Part shown: positions 1 through 6,231 of the stretch, piece by piece
How positions within the stretch are numbered: the stretch's first letter is position 1
How the letters are laid out: each line of letters begins with the position of its first letter
NCBI GenBank assembly: GCA_037969175.1
Contig: JBBKWX010000011.1
Coordinates: forward strand, 1 to 6,747
Length of the DNA: 6,747 bases
Source: JBBKWX01 sp037969175
GTDB taxonomy: Bacteria > Bacteroidota > Bacteroidia > AKYH767-A > JBBKVM01
Direction: 5' to 3'
Program-made: the position numbers and the translations under genes
Notes under the pieces: generated by a model
The model's database searches: none
What the model saw: the letters and a program-made list of their open reading frames with translations, nothing else
What the model was told of the DNA's origin: nothing

Positions 1-23
1 TTTGCTGAAGCCATAAGATTAAA

Positions 24-1721
24 TTAAAAAGTAACATCCATTTCCAATTCCTTATCGCCTCTTTTCACTTTTACTTTTGTAGTATCGCCTTTCTTGAAAT
101 GAGATAATGCTTTCATATAGCTCATCATATCTCTCACCACATATTCACCCATTTGAATTACAATATCACCGGCAAGCATATTTGCTTTAGAAGCAGGCTT
201 ACCTTCGGTCACTCCATCTATCCTCATACCTTCCTCTTCAAACATATAATCAGGAACTACACCCAGCGTAACTTTGAAACGAGGAGTTTCTTCTGAATCT
301 TCATTCTTAGTTTTACTAAACGCAATTCGCGGAGATGAATTTAATTGCTCTGTAACTTGATATGTGTAATTCAAAATATCCTGAATCCCTTCATAATTGA
401 TCTTATCCTCATCATCGCTCGGCTTATGATAATCAGAATGTGTTCCACTAAACATATGCAATACCGGAATATCTTTCAGGTAATAGGAAGTATGATCTGA
501 AGGACCGATACCCGACTCAGAAGTCTTGACACGCATACCTTTGATGCTGCATTTAGCAAGGATCTCTTTCCATTGCGGACTAGTTCCCACACCATTCACG
601 CCCAACGCTTTATCAGCATTTTCCAATCTGCCTATCATATCATAATTGATCATGGCAACAACTTTACTCAGATCGATATTTGGATTTCTTGCATTGTATG
701 CTGATCCAAATAATCCTTTTTCTTCACCCGAAAATGCAATAAATAAATAGTTGTATTTTTTTAGTTTCAGTTTTTTAAGCATGCGTGCAAGCTCAATGAT
801 ACCGGCCACTCCGCTTGCATTGTCATCTGCTCCGTTATGAATTTCCTTCTCATGTCCGCGATGCAATGATCCTTCATCACCAAAACCTAAATGATCATAA
901 TGCGCTCCAAAAATAATCGTCTCTCCGGATTTATTATTCTCCATATAACCAATCACATTTCTTCCGGTAGTTTCATTACGGACCAACTCAACTTCAACTG
1001 CTACACTGCTTACATCTCCGTCTACCAAAGTCTTTAGGGCGCTACCATTTGCGAAGATCACAGGTATTCCCATGGGGTTGATCTTACTGGATATCTTTGC
1101 CGGAGGTTCTTCGTTTTCTTTATTGGTACGAATAAAGATCACTGCTACCGCTCCATGGTTAATCGCTTTCTCTACACGTGTTCCGAGATCGGCATATTCA
1201 GCAAACTTTGAATGCGGAGAATCTCCATCGGGCACTCCTATATCGATCAGGAAAATTAAATTATCCCTATCGGGTACATTCTCATAATCATTATGCCCTA
1301 AGGATTTCGCTTCTATACCGTATCCTGCACGAAATAAATTTCCTTCTGCTTTGGCAGTTGCAGAATAAGCCAGAGGATAAAAATCTTCTCCGGTTTTGAA
1401 CTGTTTTCTATTGATCGTTAATGATGTTGATGAACCTGTGCTTATCGATCCGGTAAAAGAAAAATCCTGATAAAAACTTCCATCATCCCCTTTAGGTTTC
1501 AGTCCAACTTTACTAAATCTTGATGCAATATAAAATGCAGCTTTTTTTTCTGCAGTCGTACCTGTCTCTCTTCCTTCATACGCATCAGAAGAAAGTTCGC
1601 GAATATCGCTTTGCAAACATTTCTTAGTCTTGCTTCCGCTAAATGGAGATAAGACTTGCGCCTGAAGCGGATTTGCAAGGATGAAAATAAATAGAACAAA
1701 AAATGTATTTCTTATATTCAT
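24..1721 (-). CDS. Secreted M28-family zinc aminopeptidase with PA and PDZ domains
   Basis: The 565-residue protein is a probable exported metallo-aminopeptidase that removes N-terminal residues from peptides in the periplasm or outside the cell. A hydrophobic signal peptide covers residues 4-19, with likely cleavage after L19-Q20-A21; no lipobox is seen. A PA-type insert lies at about 130-245. The M28 catalytic domain at about 255-460 has all expected di-zinc residues: H274 (GAHYDH), D300 (GADDNASG), the E333/E334 pair in SGEEKGLFGS (base and ligand), D361 (NYDMIG) and H432 (SDYHKPSDD). A C-terminal PDZ domain (about 482-565) begins at LGVVPDY and includes GDIVIQMGEYVV; it may bind substrate tails. 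With every ligand intact the enzyme should be active, but its natural substrate is unknown. It starts 62 bp after the lysS stop and could be co-transcribed. Just before its ATG is TTAATTTG (1727-1734), an imperfect -7-like element, too weak to call. Identification as M28/PA/PDZ is firm from motifs. Confidence 0.95.
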   Translation of the reverse strand: MNIRNTFFVLFIFILANPLQAQVLSPFSGSKTKKCLQSDIRELSSDAYEGRETGTTAEKKAAFYIASRFSKVGLKPKGDDGSFYQDFSFTGSISTGSSTSLTINRKQFKTGEDFYPLAYSATAKAEGNLFRAGYGIEAKSLGHNDYENVPDRDNLIFLIDIGVPDGDSPHSKFAEYADLGTRVEKAINHGAVAVIFIRTNKENEEPPAKISSKINPMGIPVIFANGSALKTLVDGDVSSVAVEVELVRNETTGRNVIGYMENNKSGETIIFGAHYDHLGFGDEGSLHRGHEKEIHNGADDNASGVAGIIELARMLKKLKLKKYNYLFIAFSGEEKGLFGSAYNARNPNIDLSKVVAMINYDMIGRLENADKALGVNGVGTSPQWKEILAKCSIKGMRVKTSESGIGPSDHTSYYLKDIPVLHMFSGTHSDYHKPSDDEDKINYEGIQDILNYTYQVTEQLNSSPRIAFSKTKNEDSEETPRFKVTLGVVPDYMFEEEGMRIDGVTEGKPASKANMLAGDIVIQMGEYVVRDMMSYMKALSHFKKGDTTKVKVKRGDKELEMDVTF

Positions 1722-1783
1722 AGGATCAAATTAAATCAATCATTAAATTAATAAAACATTTCTGTTTTTATTCGGGCTTTAAT

Positions 1784-3505
1784 TTACGCTTCCACCCAGG
1801 ATTTAACCTCATCAATAGTTGGAGCAGGAATATCCAGTTTCATTTTTTTTCTTACACCGCACAGATCATTGAATAATTTATTTGGATTTGCAGCTTTCAA
1901 ATCATCACCTGTTTTAATGCCAAGTTTAGGTAAAGCATATGCATATTCTTTGGGCATACCTAAAGACGCAAAATCAAAAACTTCGATCACGGCGGCTTTT
2001 TTCTCCGGGCGCATTTGCGGGAAGAACAGCACATCCTGAATAGAATTACTGTTGGTAAGGATCATACAAAGACGATCGATACCAATACCCAAACCTGCTG
2101 TTGGCGGCATTCCATATTCTATCGCACGAAGGAAATCCTCATCAAGAACCATGGCTTCTTCATCACCACGTTTTCCCAGCTCCAACTGCTCTTCAAAACG
2201 AGCACGCTGATCGATAGGGTCATTCAACTCAGTGAATGCATTACAGATCTCTTTTCCATTGCATACCGCTTCGAAACGCTCTACCAGACCCGGCTTCGAA
2301 GCATGCTTCTTAGCCAGTGGAGACATCTCTACGGGGTAGTCTGTTATGAAAGTTGGCTGTATCAATTTAGGTTCACAGAGCTCACCGAAAATCGCATCGA
2401 TCAATTTACCGCGACCCATGCTTGCATCTATCGGTACATGTAATTTACGTGCAGTATCCGCCATTTGTTCTTCGGTCATTTCAGAAACATCAACACCGGT
2501 AAAATGCTGAATCGCCTCGTACATTGAATAGCGCTTCCAAGGTCTTTGGAAGTTGATGATGTTTTGTCCAACCTGAACTTCCGTTTTTCCATGAAGGGCA
2601 AGTGTGATATATTCCACCATCTCCTCCACAGTATCCATCATCCAGTTATAGTCTTTGTATGCAACATACAATTCCATCTGTGTGAATTCCGGATTATGAA
2701 AACGACTCATTCCTTCGTTGCGGAAATCTTTTGCGAATTCAAATACACCATCAAACCCGCCCACGATCAGTCTTTTCAGATATAGCTCATTTGCGATACG
2801 CAAATAAAGCGGCATGTCGAGTGTGTTGTGATGTGTCTTGAAAGGACGTGCTGCTGCTCCTCCGTAGATGGGCTGCAGGATAGGCGTTTCAACTTCGAGG
2901 TAACCCTTGTCGTTCAGAAAATCGCGCATCGCTCTCACCAGCTTGGAGCGCTTCACGAATGTTTCGCGCACATGCGGATTCACGATCAGATCTACATAAC
3001 GCTGACGGTATCTTTGTTCGGGGTCAGAAAAGGCATCAAATAGCTCACCGTCTTTTTCTTTCACAACAGGCAAAGGTCTGAGTGATTTGCACAGCATTTT
3101 GAACGAAGTCACATGAATGCTGATCTCACCCACTTGTGTGGTGAAAACATATCCGGTGATTCCAATGATATCACCTATATCGCTCAGCTTTTTAAAGACG
3201 GTGTTGTATAAGGTCTTATCCTCATCCGGGCATAGATCATCCCGTTTCAGATAGATCTGTATCCGGCCTGTAGCATCCTGGATCTCAGCAAAAGATGCAT
3301 TCCCCATGATCCTGCGGCTCATGATACGACCGGCAATACTGATATTTTTATAATCCAGTTTATCTTGAGCATAATGCTCAAGAATATCCTTTGCAGTAGC
3401 ATCTACTTTAAATGTTTCTGCCGGATAGGGGTCTATCCCCAGTTCGATCAATTCTTTGAGGGCATTGCGCCTCACCAGCTCCTGTTCGCTTAGCTCTAAG
3501 CTCAT
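1784..3505 (-). CDS. lysS: Lysyl-tRNA synthetase, class II
   Basis: This cytoplasmic enzyme attaches lysine to tRNA(Lys) using ATP. The 573-residue protein has an N-terminal OB-fold anticodon-binding domain at about 55-140, then a class II catalytic core. Motif 1 surrounds GYLEVETPIL (201-210), followed by QPIYGGAAARPF. Motif 2 is FRNEGMSRFHNPEFTQ (261-276), and motif 3 is GLGIGIDRL (471-479). PVEMSPLAKKH (391-401) and the NAFTELNDP segment (422-430) are further LysRS hallmarks. The core ends at FFPQMRPE (494-501). About 70 extra residues follow, making it longer than the roughly 505-residue E. coli enzyme. This tail contains LPKLGIKTGDDLKAANPNKL (525-544), which resembles a helix-hairpin-helix-like helical module; similar long LysRS forms are, to my knowledge, typical of Bacteroidota. 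The ATG at 3505 follows an A/T-only leader with no Shine-Dalgarno sequence, and a candidate -7 element sits 17 nt upstream. No frameshift or missing catalytic motif is seen. Confidence 0.98.
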   Translation of the reverse strand: MSLELSEQELVRRNALKELIELGIDPYPAETFKVDATAKDILEHYAQDKLDYKNISIAGRIMSRRIMGNASFAEIQDATGRIQIYLKRDDLCPDEDKTLYNTVFKKLSDIGDIIGITGYVFTTQVGEISIHVTSFKMLCKSLRPLPVVKEKDGELFDAFSDPEQRYRQRYVDLIVNPHVRETFVKRSKLVRAMRDFLNDKGYLEVETPILQPIYGGAAARPFKTHHNTLDMPLYLRIANELYLKRLIVGGFDGVFEFAKDFRNEGMSRFHNPEFTQMELYVAYKDYNWMMDTVEEMVEYITLALHGKTEVQVGQNIINFQRPWKRYSMYEAIQHFTGVDVSEMTEEQMADTARKLHVPIDASMGRGKLIDAIFGELCEPKLIQPTFITDYPVEMSPLAKKHASKPGLVERFEAVCNGKEICNAFTELNDPIDQRARFEEQLELGKRGDEEAMVLDEDFLRAIEYGMPPTAGLGIGIDRLCMILTNSNSIQDVLFFPQMRPEKKAAVIEVFDFASLGMPKEYAYALPKLGIKTGDDLKAANPNKLFNDLCGVRKKMKLDIPAPTIDEVKSWVEA

Positions 3506-3522
3506 AATTAAAAATTAAAGCG

Positions 3523-3530
3523 CAAAGATA
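3523..3530 (-). promoter_or_regulatory. Candidate lysS promoter, Bacteroidota -7 element
   Basis: On the minus strand this reads TATCTTTG, an exact match to the Bacteroidota sigma-factor -7 consensus TAnnTTTG, ending 17 nt before the lysS ATG. No good -33 TTTG is found 19-21 nt upstream. That place is occupied by the outer arm of the nested palindrome at 3545-3613, so any -33 contact would fall on the repeat. If used, the leader would be roughly 10-13 nt. The call rests on motif and position only. Confidence 0.5.
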
Positions 3531-3544
3531 AGAATTTAGCATGA

Positions 3545-3613
3545 TGCGTCAGGGGTGTACTTTCTTTGCGTCAGGGGTAAACCCCTGACGCCAAAAGGTG
3601 CACCCCTGACGCA
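3545..3613. repeat. Nested inverted repeat with four copies of GCGTCAGGGGT (REP-like palindrome)
   Basis: The 11-mer GCGTCAGGGGT occurs twice directly (3546-3556 and 3568-3578) and twice inverted (3581-3591 and 3602-3612). The inner pair is a perfect 11-bp palindrome around a 2-nt centre. The outer arms 3545-3557 and 3601-3613 match over 13 bp, and over 16 bp with one mismatch (3558/3600). Together they can fold into one long imperfect hairpin. As plus-strand RNA, positions 3558/3600 and 3561/3597 would be U-G wobble pairs, whereas minus-strand RNA would have A-C mismatches. It begins 11 bp downstream of the cvfB TAG stop and ends just upstream of the lysS -7 element. Neither strand has a U-tract after the stem, so it is not a standard intrinsic terminator. 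It is GC-rich against AT-rich flanks. It may be a REP/MITE-like dispersed element, an mRNA 3'-end stabiliser, or a regulatory site for lysS; the sequence does not decide. Confidence 0.9.
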
Positions 3614-3624
3614 ATACCTTCTTC

Positions 3625-4458
3625 CTATTTCACGAGCTCCACCCTGTCTACTCCAAGAGTGACCAGACGCTGTTTGTAAAGCAAGCCCAAAGCTTTTTTG
3701 AAATTCTTTTTGCTCATATGTAAATGCTTTTTGATCTCATCAGCTTCGCTTTGATCATGTAGCATCATTACGCCTGCATTGGCTTTCAGATAATCCAGGA
3801 CAATCTGCGCATTAGGCTCTACATTGCCGTATCCCGGCTTTTCGAGGTTCAGATCCAGCTTACCATCCGGTCTCACTTTTTGCACATAGCCCTTTAAAGT
3901 CTGACCATGTTCTATCTCCCGAAAGATCTCATTTGCATACAACATCCCAATACAGTAGTTATTCACCACAGCTTCAACCCCCAGATCAGACCTGCTGTAT
4001 AAAAGCAAATCAACTTCCTGACCTTGTTCAAAAATTGCGGTATCGCCTTTCAAATGGTCATCAATACGGGTTGTACCATACAATTTGCCCTTTTCTTCAT
4101 CAAAGAAGAGAAAAATAACTTCAGAATCACCCTCTTCCAGATCTACATCCTGTTCTTCTACAGGAATAAAAAGATCTTCATTCAGACCCCAGTCGGCAAA
4201 AGCACCCGCACCTGCAACACCTACTATCTCTAGCAGAGCACACGTGTTTTTTATCAGAGAGGGTCTGGCAAGTGAACAAATAGTTTTACCTTCTTTGTCC
4301 TGATAAACAAAAAGATTCAAACTCTCACCCCGTTCAAGGTCTGTTGGGACATCCTTACAAGGCAAAAAGACTTCTTCCTCTTCTTCGGTTTGAAGTATAG
4401 CGCCCCTGGCAACCTTTTCTTTGAGTTTTAGCGAGTTGTAATTTCCGATTTCAAGCAT
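3625..4458 (-). CDS. cvfB: CvfB/YitL-family S1-domain RNA-binding protein
   Basis: The 277-residue protein resembles the CvfB (conserved virulence factor B) family: tandem S1-type OB folds followed by a C-terminal winged helix. S1-like units cover about 1-63, 73-131 (GAFADWGLNEDLFIPV at 86-101) and 145-206 (GYVQKVRPDGKLDLNL at 190-205). The winged helix at about 214-275 includes MSKKNFKKALGLLYKQRLVTL. In characterised Gram-positive relatives the protein binds RNA and affects expression of virulence genes; here it is best read as a cytoplasmic RNA-binding regulator with unknown targets. A longer frame begins at a TTG at 4467, adding MLP, but that TTG lies inside a TACCTTTG promoter element, so I choose the ATG at 4458. 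There is no Shine-Dalgarno sequence, and the leader would be only a few bases. The gene ends with TAG, and the nested palindrome starts 11 bp downstream. The family call is confident; the biological role is inferred from relatives. Confidence 0.88.
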   Translation of the reverse strand: MLEIGNYNSLKLKEKVARGAILQTEEEEEVFLPCKDVPTDLERGESLNLFVYQDKEGKTICSLARPSLIKNTCALLEIVGVAGAGAFADWGLNEDLFIPVEEQDVDLEEGDSEVIFLFFDEEKGKLYGTTRIDDHLKGDTAIFEQGQEVDLLLYSRSDLGVEAVVNNYCIGMLYANEIFREIEHGQTLKGYVQKVRPDGKLDLNLEKPGYGNVEPNAQIVLDYLKANAGVMMLHDQSEADEIKKHLHMSKKNFKKALGLLYKQRLVTLGVDRVELVK

Positions 4459-4464
4459 AGGTAA

Positions 4465-4472
4465 CAAAGGTA
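4465..4472 (-). promoter_or_regulatory. Candidate cvfB promoter, -7 element next to the start codon
   Basis: On the minus strand this reads TACCTTTG, an exact TAnnTTTG match ending 6 nt before the ATG at 4458. A partial -33 match, TTAG (4494-4497), lies 21 nt upstream. If used, transcription would start at or within a few bases of the ATG, giving a leaderless or near-leaderless mRNA. The element overlaps the alternative TTG start at 4467 and argues against it. It also overlaps one arm of the inverted repeat at 4469-4520. Confidence 0.5.
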
Positions 4473-4520
4473 AGCTTTAACATGTATTTATTCCTAATAC
4501 CTAATTATGCCAAGCTTACC
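4469..4520. repeat. Perfect 9-bp inverted repeat upstream of cvfB
   Basis: GGTAAGCTT (4469-4477) is the exact reverse complement of AAGCTTACC (4512-4520), separated by 34 nt. One arm covers part of the cvfB -7 element; the other sits about 20 bp past the stop of the upstream lipoprotein gene. It could be a two-site operator, a weak RNA stem downstream of the lipoprotein gene, or chance. The spacer also holds a short direct repeat (CCTAATA/CCTAATT, 4493-4499 and 4500-4506). No T-tract follows in a position expected of an intrinsic terminator. Confidence 0.5.
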
Positions 4521-4539
4521 ATCGTTAACTAAAAATCAA

Positions 4540-5070
4540 TTACATAGTAACAGCAGTGCTATCTTCATGCATTCCCATCATTTCAGCCGATGGAGGTGGC
4601 ATAGGAGCCGAAGAATGATCCATTATATAAACCCATTTGCCGTCTTTTTTCATTTTTACATCCGTATACCTTCCTTCCACGTCCATCATACCTCCCGATC
4701 CATCCGGAATACTCATTTTCCACATTCCATGTCCAATAACCTTATCTCCGGCAACAATATACTCCATATCAGCCATTTGCATCGTAGCACCCTTCATATG
4801 TTCGGTCATCTGCATAAAACCTTGTTTCACATTATCATAACCCTTTACCTGCATCTGATCAGGTGGGTAGTTGACCAGGTCAGGACTGTTCCAGTAACAA
4901 GACATAACCGCATCAACATCGCCGCTGTTAAAGGCTGTAACAAATTGCTCATCAAGGGCTTTAGCACCCGTCATCATTGCGTCGGGGCTTTCACCTTGTT
5001 GAGCCGGACTACATGCAAATAAGAATGCAGCCAAAATAATCACAATACTAATTCTGTTCGTAGTTTTCAT
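4540..5070 (-). CDS. Met-rich lipoprotein with SnoaL/DUF4440-like (NTF2-fold) domain
   Basis: The 176-residue precursor has a short basic start, a hydrophobic segment (about 7-18) and a lipobox L17-F18-A19-C20, so it should be a lipid-anchored envelope protein. Residues about 36-152 follow the SnoaL/DUF4440 pattern: a helix with LDEQFVTAFNSGDVDAVMSCY (39-59), the NYPPD turn, V75-K76-G77 followed by a helix, then strands ending in DGKWVYIMDHSSAP. Such NTF2-like domains often bind small ligands or are minor enzymes, but most members have no known function and I assign none. The mature chain is very rich in methionine: 21 of 157 residues, clustered at 86-102, 116-129 and 157-167, with His at 91, 114, 152 and 168. 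This could reflect metal binding or oxidant scavenging, which is inference. The C-terminal tail, PMPPPSAEMMGMHED, looks disordered. The gene is monocistronic in appearance, divergent from the isomerase gene, and has an A-rich leader (nine A at 5078-5086) before its ATG. Confidence 0.85.
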   Translation of the reverse strand: MKTTNRISIVIILAAFLFACSPAQQGESPDAMMTGAKALDEQFVTAFNSGDVDAVMSCYWNSPDLVNYPPDQMQVKGYDNVKQGFMQMTEHMKGATMQMADMEYIVAGDKVIGHGMWKMSIPDGSGGMMDVEGRYTDVKMKKDGKWVYIMDHSSAPMPPPSAEMMGMHEDSTAVTM

Positions 5071-5209
5071 GATTCTATTTTTTTTTGTGAATCCTTAAAT
5101 TACAAAATGAAAAAGCCGATGTAAATAGCAATAAAGATATTTTTTTGGAATTTGGATAATATAAGCGCTGAAAGGCTTTAATACGCCATAATTTACACTT
5201 TCTGCTCAA

Positions 5210-5226
5210 TAATTTTGTTAATTTTG
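5210..5226 (+). promoter_or_regulatory. Tandem -7 elements, candidate promoter of the isomerase-lipB operon
   Basis: Two exact TAnnTTTG matches, both TAATTTTG, lie back to back at 5210-5217 and 5219-5226, one base apart. The second ends 21 nt before the ATG at 5248. No clear -33 TTTG is found at the usual distance from either. The duplication could permit two start points 9 nt apart. The alternative TTG start at 5215 falls inside this element, which supports starting the isomerase at 5248. The call rests on motif and position only. Confidence 0.55.
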
Positions 5227-5247
5227 CAGACTTGCAAGAATCATAAG

Positions 5248-6231
5248 ATGAAAGATCTAGTTGCCGCATTTACAAATCAGTTGAAAGAGGCTGTTGAAAT
5301 TGGGAAAAAATCTACAGTCAAAGCTCATGATGGAGCTATCAAAAATGTGATCATCACAGGTCTGGGAGGATCTGGAATAGGAGGTACACTTTTGACAGAG
5401 TTGGCAAAAGATGAATGCCCTGTGCCGATCGTTGTCAACAAAGATTATTTTCTTCCTGCTTTTGCCAATGAAAACACACTCGTTATTGCTTCTTCGTATT
5501 CTGGAAATACAGAAGAGACCTTAAGTGCTTTTGAAGATGCCGTATTGAGATCTGCAAAGATCATTTGTATAAGTTCAGGTGGAATTCTTTTGCAGCGTTG
5601 TGAAGAATTATCAATTCCATTTATTCGCATTCCGGGTGGTATGCCTCCAAGAGCTTGCCTTGCATATTCGCTGGTACAACTCTTTTTTGTGATGCATAAA
5701 GAAGAACTTATTTCAGGAAACTTTCTGGATTCGATCTTAAACTCCATCAGCGAACTTGATGCGAATGAGACAAGTATTATGGCAGATGCCAAAGCTTTAG
5801 CTCAAAAACTTATTGGTAAGATCCCCGTGATCTATACATCAGCTCCTATAGAAGGTGTAGCTATCCGATTCAGACAGCAGATCAATGAGAATTCTAAGAT
5901 GCTTTGCTGGCATCATGTCCTACCGGAGATGAATCACAATGAATTGGTTGGCTGGACAGAAAAACACCACAATCTCGCCGTAGTTATGTTGCGCGATCAG
6001 GGTGAATATGAGCGTACATCTACCCGATTCAATATTACTTCTGACATTATCCGGAAATTTGTTCCTGAAGTGATAGAAGTGAATTCTATAGGAAACAATG
6101 CTTTAGAGCGAACTTTATATTTGATTCATTTATTGGATTGGGTCTCTGTTTATATTGCAGAGATTCGGGAAATAGATGCTAATGAAGTGAATGTTATCAA
6201 TCATTTAAAAAACACGCTTGCCGATAGCTAA
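5248..6231 (+). CDS. Bifunctional phosphoglucose/phosphomannose isomerase (SIS family)
   Basis: The 327-residue cytoplasmic enzyme should interconvert fructose 6-phosphate with glucose 6-phosphate and mannose 6-phosphate, serving glycolysis/gluconeogenesis and mannose-derived sugar synthesis. It has two SIS folds. The first carries GLGGSGIGG (38-46) and the phosphate-binding SSYSGNTEET (82-91). A linker, PGGMPPRA (129-136), contains R135. The second domain contains QINENSK (211-217) and LPEMNHNELVGW (225-236), and the C-terminus ends with DWVSVYIAEI and an LKNTL helix. E214 and H230 have the motif context and 16-residue spacing of the proposed base and ring-opening histidine in the archaeal PGI/PMI enzyme, as I recall it. 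This is the compact archaeal/bacterial family, not the long classical Pgi. A longer frame begins at TTG 5215 (11 more residues), but it overlaps tandem promoter elements and adds no conserved sequence, so ATG 5248 is preferred. The stop codon overlaps the lipB ATG. Whether both activities are present here cannot be read from sequence. Confidence 0.92.
   Translation: MKDLVAAFTNQLKEAVEIGKKSTVKAHDGAIKNVIITGLGGSGIGGTLLTELAKDECPVPIVVNKDYFLPAFANENTLVIASSYSGNTEETLSAFEDAVLRSAKIICISSGGILLQRCEELSIPFIRIPGGMPPRACLAYSLVQLFFVMHKEELISGNFLDSILNSISELDANETSIMADAKALAQKLIGKIPVIYTSAPIEGVAIRFRQQINENSKMLCWHHVLPEMNHNELVGWTEKHHNLAVVMLRDQGEYERTSTRFNITSDIIRKFVPEVIEVNSIGNNALERTLYLIHLLDWVSVYIAEIREIDANEVNVINHLKNTLADS

Noticed and set aside
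1..14. A possible ATG on the minus strand at 14-12 (ATGGCTTCAGC), 9 bp after the peptidase stop, that could begin the next gene.
   Set aside because: Only 14 bases are visible, so no codons or motif can support it.
1750..1774. A small AT-only hairpin (AAAAC/GTTTT) between lysS and the peptidase, considered as a terminator.
   Set aside because: The stem is only about 5 bp with almost no GC, so it is no stronger than chance in this AT-rich gap.
2015..2443. A 142-codon plus-strand reading frame inside lysS.
   Set aside because: It is antisense to conserved LysRS catalytic sequence and has no features of its own.
3545..3613. Considered the repeat cluster as a CRISPR array or a rho-independent terminator.
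   Set aside because: Units alternate in orientation with very short spacing and no regular spacers, which excludes CRISPR. No U-tract follows the stem on either strand, which argues against an intrinsic terminator.
4507..5022. A 171-codon plus-strand reading frame opposite the lipoprotein gene.
   Set aside because: It is rich in His, Ser and Ile as expected for the antisense of a Met/Asp-rich gene. The minus-strand frame has a lipobox and domain pattern, so this is a shadow.
5132..5139. TATCTTTA on the minus strand, considered as a -7 element for the lipoprotein gene.
   Set aside because: The last consensus base is missing and no -33 element is seen, so the lipoprotein promoter cannot be placed with confidence.
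5075..5269. A 64-codon minus-strand reading frame in the divergent promoter region.
   Set aside because: It overlaps the tandem promoter elements and the start of the isomerase gene, has no recognisable domain and a composition typical of random AT-rich DNA.
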